From NCBI GenBank assembly GCA_018826515.1, contig JAHKAM010000034.1, forward strand, positions 62,001 to 126,000: DNA of 64,000 nt, in the 5' to 3' direction. This stretch comes from Alphaproteobacteria bacterium (GTDB taxonomy: Bacteria; Pseudomonadota; Alphaproteobacteria; Caulobacterales; Caulobacteraceae). The notes beneath the pieces are model-generated. The model was not told the DNA's origin, did not search any database, and saw only the letters and a list, made by a program, of their open reading frames with translations. A program made the position numbers and the translations under genes. Below, piece after piece: positions 1-9,941 of the stretch; position 1 is the first letter of the stretch, and each line of letters opens with the position of its first letter.

Positions 1-1061
1 TCTTCGACGGCTGGTCCAGCCTCGGGCCGGGCTGGTTCGCCGGGCGGCTCAACTGGGCCACCCTCTATTTCGGCGTCTATGTGGTGCTGTGGGGCTTCGT
101 CTACGGGGCCACGGCCATGACCGCCTCGGCCCTGCCGCTGGCGGCGTTGCTGGACGGCACGGCCATGGCGCTGGACCTCAAGACCTGGGCCATGATCTGC
201 GGCGGGGTCGGCCTCGTCCTCGTCTGGTTCAACCGCTATCCGGTGTTCGAGAAGCTGATGACCGGCCTCGTCGCCGTCATGTTCGTCACCGTGGTCGGCC
301 TGGCCGTCATCGTCGCCCCCGACCTGCCGGCCATGGCCCGCGGCCTGGTCCCGACCCTGCCGGCGGGCTCGGCCTTCTACACCCTCGGCCTGATCGGCGG
401 GGTGGGGGGGACGATCACCCTGGCCGCCTATGGCTACTGGATCGGCGAGAAGGGCTGGCGCGGCCCGGCCTGGATGCGGGTGATGAAGCTGGACAACCGC
501 GTCGGCTACGCCGTCACCGGCGTCTTCGTGGTGGCCATGCTGATCGTCGGCTCGGAGCTGCTGTACGCTTCGGGCATCGCCCTGTCGCAGGGCGACCGCG
601 GCCTGCTCGACCTCGACGACGTGCTGCGCGAGCGGTTCGGCGACGTGGTCGGGATCATGTTCCTGGTCGGTTTCTTCGCCGCCAGCTTCTCGTCCCTGAT
701 CGGGGTCTGGCACGGAGTCAGCCTGATGTTCGCCGACTTCTTCGCCCATATGCGCGGCCGCGCCGATGAGGCTGCGGCCCGGGGGGAGGGCAGCCCCGCC
801 TTCCGCGGCTATCTGCTTTGGCTGACCTTCCCGCCCATGGCCCTGCTGTTCATGGACCGCCCCTTCGGCCTGATCGTCGCCTATGGCGCCCTGGGGGCCC
901 TGTTCATGCCCTTCCTCGCCCTGACCCTGATCTGGCTGCTCAACTCCGACCGCACCCCGGCCGAGTGGCGCAGCCGCTGGCTGTCGAACGGCATGCTGGT
1001 CGCGGGCGGGCTTCTGTTCTGCGTCCTGGCCGGACGCGAGCTAATCGGCCTGTTCGGCTAG
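1..1061 (+). CDS. Nramp-family metal ion transporter, C-terminal part
   Basis: The reading frame is open at the left edge (first full codon at position 3), so the N-terminus with the first transmembrane segments is missing. About nine hydrophobic segments remain. The pattern of helices and short polar loops (GGVGGTITLAAYGYWIGEKG, then MKLDNRVGY) matches the Nramp superfamily of proton- or ion-coupled divalent metal transporters. The Met-Pro-His segment typical of the metal-binding TM6 in classical MntH proteins is not present at the equivalent place. This is therefore probably a divergent branch, and the transported ion cannot be assigned. It stands alone on the plus strand, followed by a palindromic repeat. 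Confidence 0.75.
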   Translation, partial: FDGWSSLGPGWFAGRLNWATLYFGVYVVLWGFVYGATAMTASALPLAALLDGTAMALDLKTWAMICGGVGLVLVWFNRYPVFEKLMTGLVAVMFVTVVGLAVIVAPDLPAMARGLVPTLPAGSAFYTLGLIGGVGGTITLAAYGYWIGEKGWRGPAWMRVMKLDNRVGYAVTGVFVVAMLIVGSELLYASGIALSQGDRGLLDLDDVLRERFGDVVGIMFLVGFFAASFSSLIGVWHGVSLMFADFFAHMRGRADEAAARGEGSPAFRGYLLWLTFPPMALLFMDRPFGLIVAYGALGALFMPFLALTLIWLLNSDRTPAEWRSRWLSNGMLVAGGLLFCVLAGRELIGLFG

Positions 1062-1073
1062 GTCCGAGCGCAG

Positions 1074-1247
1074 GGTTGGTCACGAAGGACACGAAGGCCA
1101 CGGAGGTCACAAAGAGGTCCGGGCGGAGGACAGAGCCAGCCTCGACGTCGCTGAGGTCAAAGGCGGCGAAGCCGCAATTCAGACCCTCGGGGACAGCCGC
1201 TGACGCCGCCGCATCTCCGGTCCCTTCGTGTCCTTCGTGATGAACCA
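1074..1247. repeat. Palindromic intergenic repeat
   Basis: An 18-base perfect inverted repeat (1080-1097 and 1223-1240, TCACGAAGGACACGAAGG and its complement) brackets about 125 bases between the transporter and the convergent methyltransferase gene. The arms themselves contain the direct repeat CACGAAGGACACGAAGG. No convincing gene lies between the arms. It looks like a dispersed non-coding repeat or a transcript-end hairpin. Confidence 0.6.
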
Positions 1248-1276
1248 GCCGGCCGCGCGAGGACCCTCCAGACGCC

Positions 1277-1795
1277 CTACAGCAACAACGCCCCTTCATG
1301 GCGCAGCAGCCAGCCCTTGCGCTCCAGTCCGCCGCCGAAGCCGGTCAGCGACCCGTCCGCCCCCACCACCCGGTGGCAGGCCAGCACCAGCGGGATCGGA
1401 TTGCGGTTCAGCGCCGCCCCCGCCGCCTGGGCCGCCCCCGGCTCGCCCGCCCGCTTCGCCATCTCGCCATAGCTGATCGTCGCGCCCGCCGGCACCTTCG
1501 CCAGCGCCGCCCACACCCGCCGCTGAAACCCCGCCGTCGCCGCCCCCTCCAGCGACCAGGCCACCCGCTCCAGCGCCGCCCGGTCCCCCGCGAAATAGGC
1601 CGCCAGCGCCCCGGCCACGGGCTCCGGCGCCGCGCCCTCCGCCAGCACCGCCCCCGGATACTCCCGCCGCATCGCCTTGATCAGTCCGTCTCCGAAGCTG
1701 AGGCCGCGCACCACGCCCGTCGCATCACAGGCCAGCGCCAGCGGCCCGATCGAGCTCCCGATCCGCGACAGGGTCAGGGCCGGGGGCGCGCTCAT
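1277..1795 (-). CDS. ogt: Methylated-DNA--[protein]-cysteine S-methyltransferase
   Basis: Suicidal repair of O6-alkylguanine by alkyl transfer to an active-site cysteine. The C-terminal half has the family core: GATISYGEMAKRAG, the RAVGxA-like AQAAGAALNRNPIPLV, and the active-site segment ACHRVVG followed by GSLTGFGGGLERKGWLL. The residue before the catalytic Cys is Ala rather than the usual Pro. The start chosen (MSAPP) gives a 172-residue protein. Its ATG overlaps the TGA of the upstream PEP-mutase-family gene (ATGA), which argues for a two-gene operon. A longer reading from 1831 would run back into that gene. Confidence 0.88.
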   Translation of the reverse strand: MSAPPALTLSRIGSSIGPLALACDATGVVRGLSFGDGLIKAMRREYPGAVLAEGAAPEPVAGALAAYFAGDRAALERVAWSLEGAATAGFQRRVWAALAKVPAGATISYGEMAKRAGEPGAAQAAGAALNRNPIPLVLACHRVVGADGSLTGFGGGLERKGWLLRHEGALLL

Positions 1796-2577
1796 TCGAC
1801 CGCCGGCATCAGCGCATTGACCTCCGCCCACCCCATCGCGCCCTCGCCCAGCGGCTCCGACCGCCCGTCCGCCAGAAACGCCTCCGTCAGCGCCGCCGCC
1901 CGGCCCCAGACCGCGCCGCAGATGCCCGAGCCCGCGCTCAGCCGGCGCACGCCCAGCCCCTTCAGCGTCGCCGCGTCCGGCAGGCCCGGCCAGGCCAGAA
2001 GGTTCAGCGGCAGGGCCGTCGCCGCCGCCATCGCCGCGATGTCCCGCTCATCCGTCAACCCCGGGGTGAACAGCCCGTCCGCCCCCGCCGCCGCATACAG
2101 CGCCCCGCGCCGCGCCGCCTCCGCCACGGGCGCGTCGGGCGCCAGCCCTCTCAGCCAGACGTCGCAGCGCGCATTGACGAACAGCGCCCCGCCGACCGCC
2201 GCCTTCACCGCCGCGATCTTGGCCGCCAGCGCCTCCGCCGGCCCGCCCCCGTCCTCGATATTGATCCCCTGGGCCCCTGCCTCGACCAGCCGCCCGGCCA
2301 GCGCCGCCACCTCGGCCGGATCGTCGGCATAGCCGCCCTCCATGTCGATCGAGACCGGCAGGCCGCCGGCCCCGCGCACCACGTCCCGCGCCGCCTGCAC
2401 CACCCGCTCGACCGGCAGGGCGTCCCCGTCCGGCCAGCCCAGCGCCCAGGCCACGCCGGCGCTCGTCGTCGCCACCGCCCGGGCCCCCAGGGCGCGCATC
2501 AGCGCCGCCGACCCGCCGTCCCAGGCGTTGGGCAGGATCAGCAGGCCCTCGCGGTGCAGGGTGTGGAAAGGGGTCAT
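1792..2577 (-). CDS. Isocitrate lyase / phosphoenolpyruvate mutase family protein
   Basis: About 261 residues, an alpha/beta barrel of the ICL/PEPM superfamily (carbon-carbon or phosphorus-carbon bond enzymes acting on oxalacetate- or isocitrate-like acids with Mg2+). Visible signatures are LPNAWDGGSAALMRALGARAV near the N-terminus, SIDMEGGY (metal-binding region), GINIEDGG and FVNARCDVWL. The catalytic KKCGH-type loop of isocitrate lyase is absent, so the exact substrate is unknown. The start MTPFHTL at 2577 has GGAG eight bases upstream; the open frame continues to 2694 without support. Translationally coupled to the methyltransferase downstream. Confidence 0.8.
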   Translation of the reverse strand: MTPFHTLHREGLLILPNAWDGGSAALMRALGARAVATTSAGVAWALGWPDGDALPVERVVQAARDVVRGAGGLPVSIDMEGGYADDPAEVAALAGRLVEAGAQGINIEDGGGPAEALAAKIAAVKAAVGGALFVNARCDVWLRGLAPDAPVAEAARRGALYAAAGADGLFTPGLTDERDIAAMAAATALPLNLLAWPGLPDAATLKGLGVRRLSAGSGICGAVWGRAAALTEAFLADGRSEPLGEGAMGWAEVNALMPAVE

Positions 2578-2789
2578 GAGCGGGCTCCGGTTTGGCCCAA
2601 CCATGCGCGGCTGCCCGTGCGTCGTCTCGCGGTTTTCGGACCGGATCAGGCCCGTTCGTTCTGACGCTCCACCCGCGTGTTGCGCGCCCGACACGCGGTT
2701 ACTTTAAGAATGGTTCGCACTTGCATGAGGGGGCCGCGGGCGCGCAGAGGTTTCTGATAGCCATTCGCATTCGCATACCGGAGCCTTCC

Positions 2790-5063
2790 TTGCACCGCAC
2801 CCTCACGTCCGCCCTCGCCCTCGCCCTTGCCGCCGCGGCCTCGTCGGCCCTGGCCGGGGAGCCGTCGCCCGTTCCGGCGCCGACCCCGACAGCGGAAGAC
2901 CCGGCCATCCTCGCCCCGATCGTCATTGTCGGTTCGGCGGCCGAGGCCCGGGCCGTCGGCGGCTCGGCCACCTATCTGGACGAGGCGGCGCTCCAGACCT
3001 TCGGCTATGCCGACGTCAACCGCGTCCTGCGTCAGGCTCCCGGTGTGGTGCTGCAGGAGGAGGACGGCTTCGGCCTGCGTCCGAATATCGGCATTCGCGG
3101 GTCCGGGACCGACCGCTCGGCGCGGGTCGCCCTGATGGAGGACGGCGTCCTCATCGCCCCGGCGCCCTATGCGGCGCCCGCGGCCTACTATTTCCCCCGC
3201 CTCGGCCGGATGACCGGCGTCGAGGTCACCAAGGGGCCCGGCGCGATCAAATACGGCCCCCTGACCACCGGCGGCGCCATCAACCTGACCTCCACCCCGA
3301 TCGGCGGCGGCGCGGACGAGGGCCTGGCCGGCCGCGCCAGCCTTCTGGGCGGAGATTTCGGCGGCGTCCGCGCCCATGGTGCGATCGGCGGCTGGATCGG
3401 GACCGGGACGGACTGGCAGGTCGGCGGCCAGATCGAGCTGCTGCACGAACAGTCGGACGGCTTCAAGCGGCTGGATAACGGCGGCCCCACCGGCTTCGAC
3501 ATCGACGACGCCGTCTTCCGTCTCGGCGTGCGCACCGCGCCGGGCGCCGGCATGGCCCAGGCCCTGACCCTCAAATACCAGACCCTGACCGAGCGGTCGG
3601 ACGAGACCTATCTCGGCCTGACCCTCTCCGATTTCGCCGCCGACCCCTACCGTCGCTACGCCGGCAGCCAGGTCGACGTCATGAACGTCGACCACGACAC
3701 CCTGCAGCTGACCCACAGCCTCGACCTCGCGCCCTCGGTCAATCTGACCACCACGGCCTATCGCCACGACACCGCCCGCGCCTGGTACAAGCTCAATGAC
3801 GTGCGCAACGGGGCCGGGACCGGCTGGGTCGGGATCAGCACGGTGCTGGCCGATCCGGCGGCCCATCCGGTCTCTCTCGGCATCCTGCGCGGCGACGCCG
3901 GCGTGGTCAGCGGCCCCCAGGGCCTGCGGGTCCGCAACAACAACCGCACCTATGTTTCCGAGGGGATCCAGTCGGTCCTGACCACCCGCTTCGATACGGG
4001 CGGCGTCAGCCATGAGCTCGAACTGTCGGCCCGCTACCACCAGGACAGCGAGGACCGTTTCCAGCGCGACGACGTCTACCGCATGAACGACGGCGTCATG
4101 GCGCTGACCAGCCGCGGCGTCGACGGGGCCCAGGCCAACCGGGTCGGCGAGGCCGAGGCCTGGGCCTTCTTCGCCCGCGACACCATCCGCGCCGGTCGCC
4201 TGACGGTGACGCCGGGCCTGCGCTATGAGTCCATCGACCTGCGCCGCATCAACTATCCCACCAGCCCGCCCGGTCGCGCCGCCCCGACCAGCGTGGTCGA
4301 GACCGGCTTCGATGTCTGGATCCCGGGCGTCGGCGCGACCTATGAACTGACCGACAGCGTCCTGCTCGTCGCCGGGGCCCACCGCGGCTTCGCCAACCCC
4401 GGCCCCGGCTCCGACGCCGATCCCGAGACCTCGTGGAACTATGAGGCCGGCCTGCGCTACGACGGCGTCGTCTCGCTCGAGGCGATCGCCTATCTCAACG
4501 ACTACGACAACCTGCTGGGCAGCTGCACCGCCTCCACCGGCGGCGGCTGCGTCATCGGCGACCAGTTCTCGGGCGGCGCCGTCGAGGTGCGCGGTCTCGA
4601 GGTCACCGCCTCCTGGGACGCCGGCGACGCCTTCGGCCGCGGCTTCGGCCTGCCCCTGTCGCTGGTCTACACCCTCAGCGACGGCGAGTTCCTGACCAGC
4701 TTCAGCTCCGACTACGACCCCTGGGGCGTGGTCGCGGCGGGCGACGAACTGCCCTATCTGCCGCGCCACCAGATGACCCTCAACGCCGGTCTCGAGTTCG
4801 ACCGCTGGAGAGTGAACGCCAGCGTCAACCGCGTCTCCGGGACCCGCGCTGTGGCCGGCTCCGGCCCGATCGCCGCCGGCGACCGGATCGAGGCCCGCAC
4901 CCTGCTCGACCTGGCCGCCACGGTCGCGCTGACGGACCAGGCGTCGCTGTTCGCCAGCGTCCAGAACGTCACGGACGAGGTCTATAACACCGGCTTCTCC
5001 CCGGCCGGCGCCCGCCCCGGCGCCCCGCGTCTGGCCATGGCCGGCGTGCGGTTCAGCTTCTGA
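2790..5063 (+). CDS. TonB-dependent receptor, FecA-like
   Basis: Outer-membrane receptor for energised uptake, probably of a ferric chelate. A TTG at 2790 is the likely start: it has GGAG six bases upstream and begins directly with a signal peptide (HRTLTSALALALAAAASSALAG). An ATG-less upstream extension to 2592 is in frame but not peptide-like. After a TonB box (PIVIVGS, about residue 43) comes the plug with GLRPNIGIRGSGTDRSARV and VEVTKGPGAIKYGPLTTGGA, characteristic of the FecA group. A beta barrel follows, ending in a terminal Phe (GVRFSF). Bases 2754-2777 contain tandem ATTCGCATTCGCAT, which could be an iron-regulator site (weak). No fecI/fecR-type genes flank it. Confidence 0.88.
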   Translation: MHRTLTSALALALAAAASSALAGEPSPVPAPTPTAEDPAILAPIVIVGSAAEARAVGGSATYLDEAALQTFGYADVNRVLRQAPGVVLQEEDGFGLRPNIGIRGSGTDRSARVALMEDGVLIAPAPYAAPAAYYFPRLGRMTGVEVTKGPGAIKYGPLTTGGAINLTSTPIGGGADEGLAGRASLLGGDFGGVRAHGAIGGWIGTGTDWQVGGQIELLHEQSDGFKRLDNGGPTGFDIDDAVFRLGVRTAPGAGMAQALTLKYQTLTERSDETYLGLTLSDFAADPYRRYAGSQVDVMNVDHDTLQLTHSLDLAPSVNLTTTAYRHDTARAWYKLNDVRNGAGTGWVGISTVLADPAAHPVSLGILRGDAGVVSGPQGLRVRNNNRTYVSEGIQSVLTTRFDTGGVSHELELSARYHQDSEDRFQRDDVYRMNDGVMALTSRGVDGAQANRVGEAEAWAFFARDTIRAGRLTVTPGLRYESIDLRRINYPTSPPGRAAPTSVVETGFDVWIPGVGATYELTDSVLLVAGAHRGFANPGPGSDADPETSWNYEAGLRYDGVVSLEAIAYLNDYDNLLGSCTASTGGGCVIGDQFSGGAVEVRGLEVTASWDAGDAFGRGFGLPLSLVYTLSDGEFLTSFSSDYDPWGVVAAGDELPYLPRHQMTLNAGLEFDRWRVNASVNRVSGTRAVAGSGPIAAGDRIEARTLLDLAATVALTDQASLFASVQNVTDEVYNTGFSPAGARPGAPRLAMAGVRFSF

Positions 5064-5139
5064 CGACGAAGGGGGGCGGTCGGGCCGCGCGTCCGGCCGC
5101 CCCCTAGCCGAGCCGGGGGCCGCACCCTAAGTTCCGTTC

Positions 5140-7515
<2,376 letters not shown>

Positions 7516-7527
7516 AAATCCTCCGAC

Positions 7528-7790
7528 GAGAAGAAAGTTCGCTATCAGCGAATTTAGTTCTTGATTTTTTCTCCTGCTTGAGTCACTCTCTCCACAGTTA
7601 GAAACAGCGGAGAACGTCATCACATCTGGAGCTTCGGCTCGCGGGGGGCTTGCGTCCCCTACCGCTTGAGTGCCCACGGGTCCTCCTCCCTCCTGGGGCG
7701 GTGGTCCCCCGGGTGACCCAAGCGAGGCCCGCGATGACCGCGGGCCTCACGGTAAGTGGTTTGGCCGCCGTTTCCGCACCTCAAGTCGAG
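7528..7790 (+). ncRNA. Structured intergenic region, candidate retron msr-msd RNA
   Basis: The 322 bases between uvrB and the small retron-side gene contain no supported gene but dense inverted repeats. A weak hairpin TTCGCT-ATC-AGCGAA (7538-7552) sits inside an outer AT-rich stem (7528-7536 with 7565-7573) and may end the uvrB transcript. Then follow GAGC-TTCG-GCTC (7629-7640), an 8-bp GC stem 7641-7665, a long-range stem CGCTTG (7663-7668) with CAAGCG (7719-7724), and a perfect 10-bp stem 7724-7733/7739-7748 with loop ATGAC. Some of these stems compete. GCTTGAG (7576-7582) can pair with CTCAAGT (7780-7786), a possible a1/a2 closing stem. Boundaries are approximate; the assignment rests on position upstream of the retron operon and on structure. 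Confidence 0.5.
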
Positions 7791-7837
7791 ATGACCCCGT
7801 CCACAATCACGTGGCGGGCGACTGGAGGATTATCCAA

Positions 7838-7999
7838 ATGGATAAGGAAACTAACGAACGGCGGCAGCAGTTGAAGAGGCAGGGAGGGTTGTCATCATGG
7901 CTTCGCTCTCCTGCTCTGCTCAAGTGGTCATTCCGCGTTGGAATGGGTGCTTACCGCCTCTGGCGGGTCTGGCAGTGGTTTAACCACCCGGAGGGCTAG
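7838..7999 (+). CDS. Small basic amphipathic protein of the retron locus
   Basis: A 53-residue reading frame beginning MDKETNERRQQLKRQGG, with a strong ribosome binding site TGGAGG nine bases upstream of the ATG. The N-terminal third is highly charged. The rest (WLRSPALLKWSFRVGMGAYR then LWRVWQWFNHPEG) is rich in Trp, Arg and hydrophobic residues and could form an amphipathic or membrane-associating helix. It lies 39 bases before the XRE gene and 39 bases after the structured region, so it probably shares the transcript. I do not recognise a family. A toxin or effector role is inference from size, composition and position. An upstream in-frame start at 7670 would translate the structured RNA and is rejected. 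Confidence 0.6.
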   Translation: MDKETNERRQQLKRQGGLSSWLRSPALLKWSFRVGMGAYRLWRVWQWFNHPEG

Positions 8000-8038
8000 G
8001 CTGCTTCCATCTTATCATATTTTGGAACGGAGATTATT

Positions 8039-8362
8039 ATGCTGTCCGAAGCGTTGAGGTTGATGAGAGTATTTCACGACCTAAAACAACAAGACCTTGC
8101 TGACAAACTTGATATTTCAAAGTCTCATTTGTCGGAAATTGAAAGTGGAAAAAAGGTTCCTTCATTAGATCTAATTGGGCGTTATTCTGATGTGTTTGGA
8201 GTTCCTGCATCTTCTATATTGTTCTTTGGGGAGAACGTGAAGGATGGGGAAGTTAGAAGCGCCGATCAAAAGGTAAAATCTGCGATCGCGGGAAAAGTGG
8301 TGCAGTTTCTGAAATTTATCGAGACTAGGACTGATGGCAAGCATCAAGGCATACGCGCTTAG
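8039..8362 (+). CDS. XRE-family helix-turn-helix regulator of the retron locus
   Basis: 107 residues with an N-terminal Cro/CI-type helix-turn-helix (LKQQDLADKLDISKSHLSEI ESGKKVPSLDLIGRYSDVFG, residues about 15-55) and a short charged C-terminal tail. Ribosome binding site GGAG six bases before the ATG. Base composition is clearly lower in GC than the flanking chromosome (codons such as TTT, AAA, ATT are common), a sign of horizontal transfer. It overlaps the reverse transcriptase gene by 29 bases, so the two are translationally coupled. The likely role is DNA-binding partner or regulator in a retron with an HTH accessory protein; whether it is the effector or a neutraliser cannot be read from sequence. 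Confidence 0.88.
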   Translation: MLSEALRLMRVFHDLKQQDLADKLDISKSHLSEIESGKKVPSLDLIGRYSDVFGVPASSILFFGENVKDGEVRSADQKVKSAIAGKVVQFLKFIETRTDGKHQGIRA

Positions 8363-9227
8363 GGACAGTCCGTTTTTTAGGCTGAAATCTAAGTCTAAGC
8401 TTGCAGATATTCTTTTTGTATCTGCAGAGAAACTTGAGAGATTGGCAAACGATCCAAATCGTTATTACAAGTTCAAAAAGCCAAAGAAAACTGGCGGCGA
8501 GCGCGAAATATGCGCGCCCAATCCAGCATTGAAAGCCGCGCAGAAGCGCATATCGCAGCTTCTGTCGCGGATAGCGCCGCCAGATTACCTGTTTGCCCCT
8601 GTATCTGGTCGGTCATACGTCGATAACGCGGCAGTCCATGTCGAGGCAAAATCGTTGCATCTTTTGGACATCGACAGTTTCTTTCCGAACTGTCGAGTAG
8701 AGAAGGTAGCATGGTTGTTTGCAAAAAAACTCGAGTGCTCACCAGATGTTACTGCGATCTTGTGCAAAATCGTCACCTATGAAGGTTGTTTGCCTCAAGG
8801 TAGCCCCTGCAGTCCGATTTTGGCGTACTTGAGCTACATCGACATGTGGTCGGAGATCGACGCGTGCGTCCAGGCAGCATCTTGCAAACTTAGTGTCTAT
8901 GCCGACGATCTCACAATATCTGGAGACTTGGTTCGAGGAGAGACTGTCTGGGCTGTAAAGAAGATTCTCTACAGACATGGACACCAGTACGCGGTCGACA
9001 AGGAGCGATCATGTCGTGGGCGACCGGCAGAAATTACTGGCGTAATTCTGCATCGCAATGAAGTGCGGGTGCCTAACCGGCAGTATCATCGGATCTATGA
9101 GATTCGAGGCCGTCTCCGCGCAGCTTCGACAGACGAGGCAACTACGTTGCGCCGCCAACTATCTGGCCGCCTCGCGCAAATGGCGCAGGTTCGGGCTGGC
9201 AATAGGCACAAGAGCCCGCAAGCTTAG
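8334..9227 (+). CDS. Retron-type reverse transcriptase
   Basis: 297 residues. It makes a branched RNA-DNA (msDNA) from a cognate structured RNA. Ordered RT motifs are visible: KPKKTGGEREICAPNPALK (fingers), NAAVH with LDIDSFF (catalytic Asp at about 112; the NAxxH signature is retron-specific), LPQGSPCSP (about 153-161), YADD at 189-192, and EITGVIL at about 233, equivalent to the retron VTG motif in the region that binds the RNA. No fused effector domain is present and there is no maturase (X) domain, which argues against a group II intron. The gene overlaps the XRE gene and is AT-richer than its surroundings. Together with the upstream RNA candidate and small protein it forms a complete-looking retron operon. 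Confidence 0.93.
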   Translation: MASIKAYALRDSPFFRLKSKSKLADILFVSAEKLERLANDPNRYYKFKKPKKTGGEREICAPNPALKAAQKRISQLLSRIAPPDYLFAPVSGRSYVDNAAVHVEAKSLHLLDIDSFFPNCRVEKVAWLFAKKLECSPDVTAILCKIVTYEGCLPQGSPCSPILAYLSYIDMWSEIDACVQAASCKLSVYADDLTISGDLVRGETVWAVKKILYRHGHQYAVDKERSCRGRPAEITGVILHRNEVRVPNRQYHRIYEIRGRLRAASTDEATTLRRQLSGRLAQMAQVRAGNRHKSPQA

Positions 9228-9239
9228 CGATCAATGCGA

Positions 9240-9254
9240 GGGCACCTGGTGCCC
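9240..9254. repeat. Short perfect palindrome after the reverse transcriptase gene
   Basis: GGGCACC-T-GGTGCCC, 7-bp arms with a single central base, 13 bases after the stop of the reverse transcriptase. There is no following T-run, so it is not a standard terminator. It could be a protein-binding site or a transcript-stabilising hairpin. Confidence 0.4.
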
Positions 9255-9374
9255 GTTCTCGGCGAAAAATCTATATACGGTGTTGCCAGTGTGTTCTGGC
9301 TCCATATGTGGGGTGTACGACCGGAATTGACGCGTGAGTATGGTCAGGTCGCCCTGTCAGAACGGAGCGAACCA

Positions 9375-9941
9375 ATGGCATGCAACGGCTTCAACCATCC
9401 CCCCGATTGCCAATGCCCGTTTAGGGGCGGGCACGGCGGCAGCGCACTGCCCCGACCGGTACGCGCCGCTCCACTTCTGGGAGCCCTTGCGCCACCCGTT
9501 TTGGCGCGGTCTTTCAAGCTTCGACCGAAGCCCTGTCCGAAGTGCGGACAGACCACTTATTTTGTCAGGGCAGAAAACGGAGGCAGATATCGAGCAGCCG
9601 CCGATGGCTCCATGTTGCGGCACAACTGCCCCAAAGAGACGCCGCATAGACCCCTTCGTCACAAACGCGCTTCCTCCACCCAGGGGTGGTTCTCAGCCAC
9701 CCTTATGGAAGTAAGGGCGCGGGGTGGCGGGACTGGTCAGGCGCTGTTGGTTACATCACTGGTTGGACGACCGTTCCGTGTGCGCTTGCAAGACGGGCTC
9801 ACAGTCGATCCGCTTGTTCCCGCGCTCTGTCATTGGTCGGAAAACGACCGACGGGTCTTGGAAATCGCCTATCAGGATCGACACACGGGCGAGCTGACAG
9901 AGACCCGCATTTATGGGCGGCGGTTGCGCGGGCCTGGCTAA
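9375..9941 (+). CDS. Cys/His-rich protein of unknown function, putative zinc ribbon
   Basis: 188 residues from the ATG at 9375, which has GGAG seven bases upstream. The N-terminus MACNGFNHPPDCQCPFRGGH has closely spaced Cys and His, and a CPKCG pair with a later Cys (RHNCPKE) at about residues 50-85 looks like a second metal site. The C-terminal half has no recognisable motif. I recognise the NHPPxCxC arrangement only as a recurring feature of uncharacterised proteins; no function can be named. It lies 147 bases after the retron reverse transcriptase on the same strand and may be island cargo or a separately transcribed gene. Confidence 0.7.
   Translation: MACNGFNHPPDCQCPFRGGHGGSALPRPVRAAPLLGALAPPVLARSFKLRPKPCPKCGQTTYFVRAENGGRYRAAADGSMLRHNCPKETPHRPLRHKRASSTQGWFSATLMEVRARGGGTGQALLVTSLVGRPFRVRLQDGLTVDPLVPALCHWSENDRRVLEIAYQDRHTGELTETRIYGRRLRGPG

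Noticed and set aside
2754-2777. Fur or other iron-regulator box before the FecA-like gene
   Set aside because: The ATTCGCATTCGCAT repeat only loosely resembles known iron boxes; mentioned with the gene but not listed as a site.
2646-4769. 707-residue open frame on the minus strand opposite the TonB receptor
   Set aside because: Low-complexity Gly/Ala/Val/Asp-rich translation without motifs, a by-product of GC-rich third positions in the receptor gene.
7670-7837. Longer start for the 53-residue retron-side protein
   Set aside because: It would encode the structured RNA region, has no ribosome binding site, and gives low-complexity sequence.
8334-9227. Group II intron or DRT/Abi-type reverse transcriptase
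   Set aside because: No maturase domain or intron ends, no large helical Abi domain; NAxxH and ITG motifs favour a retron.
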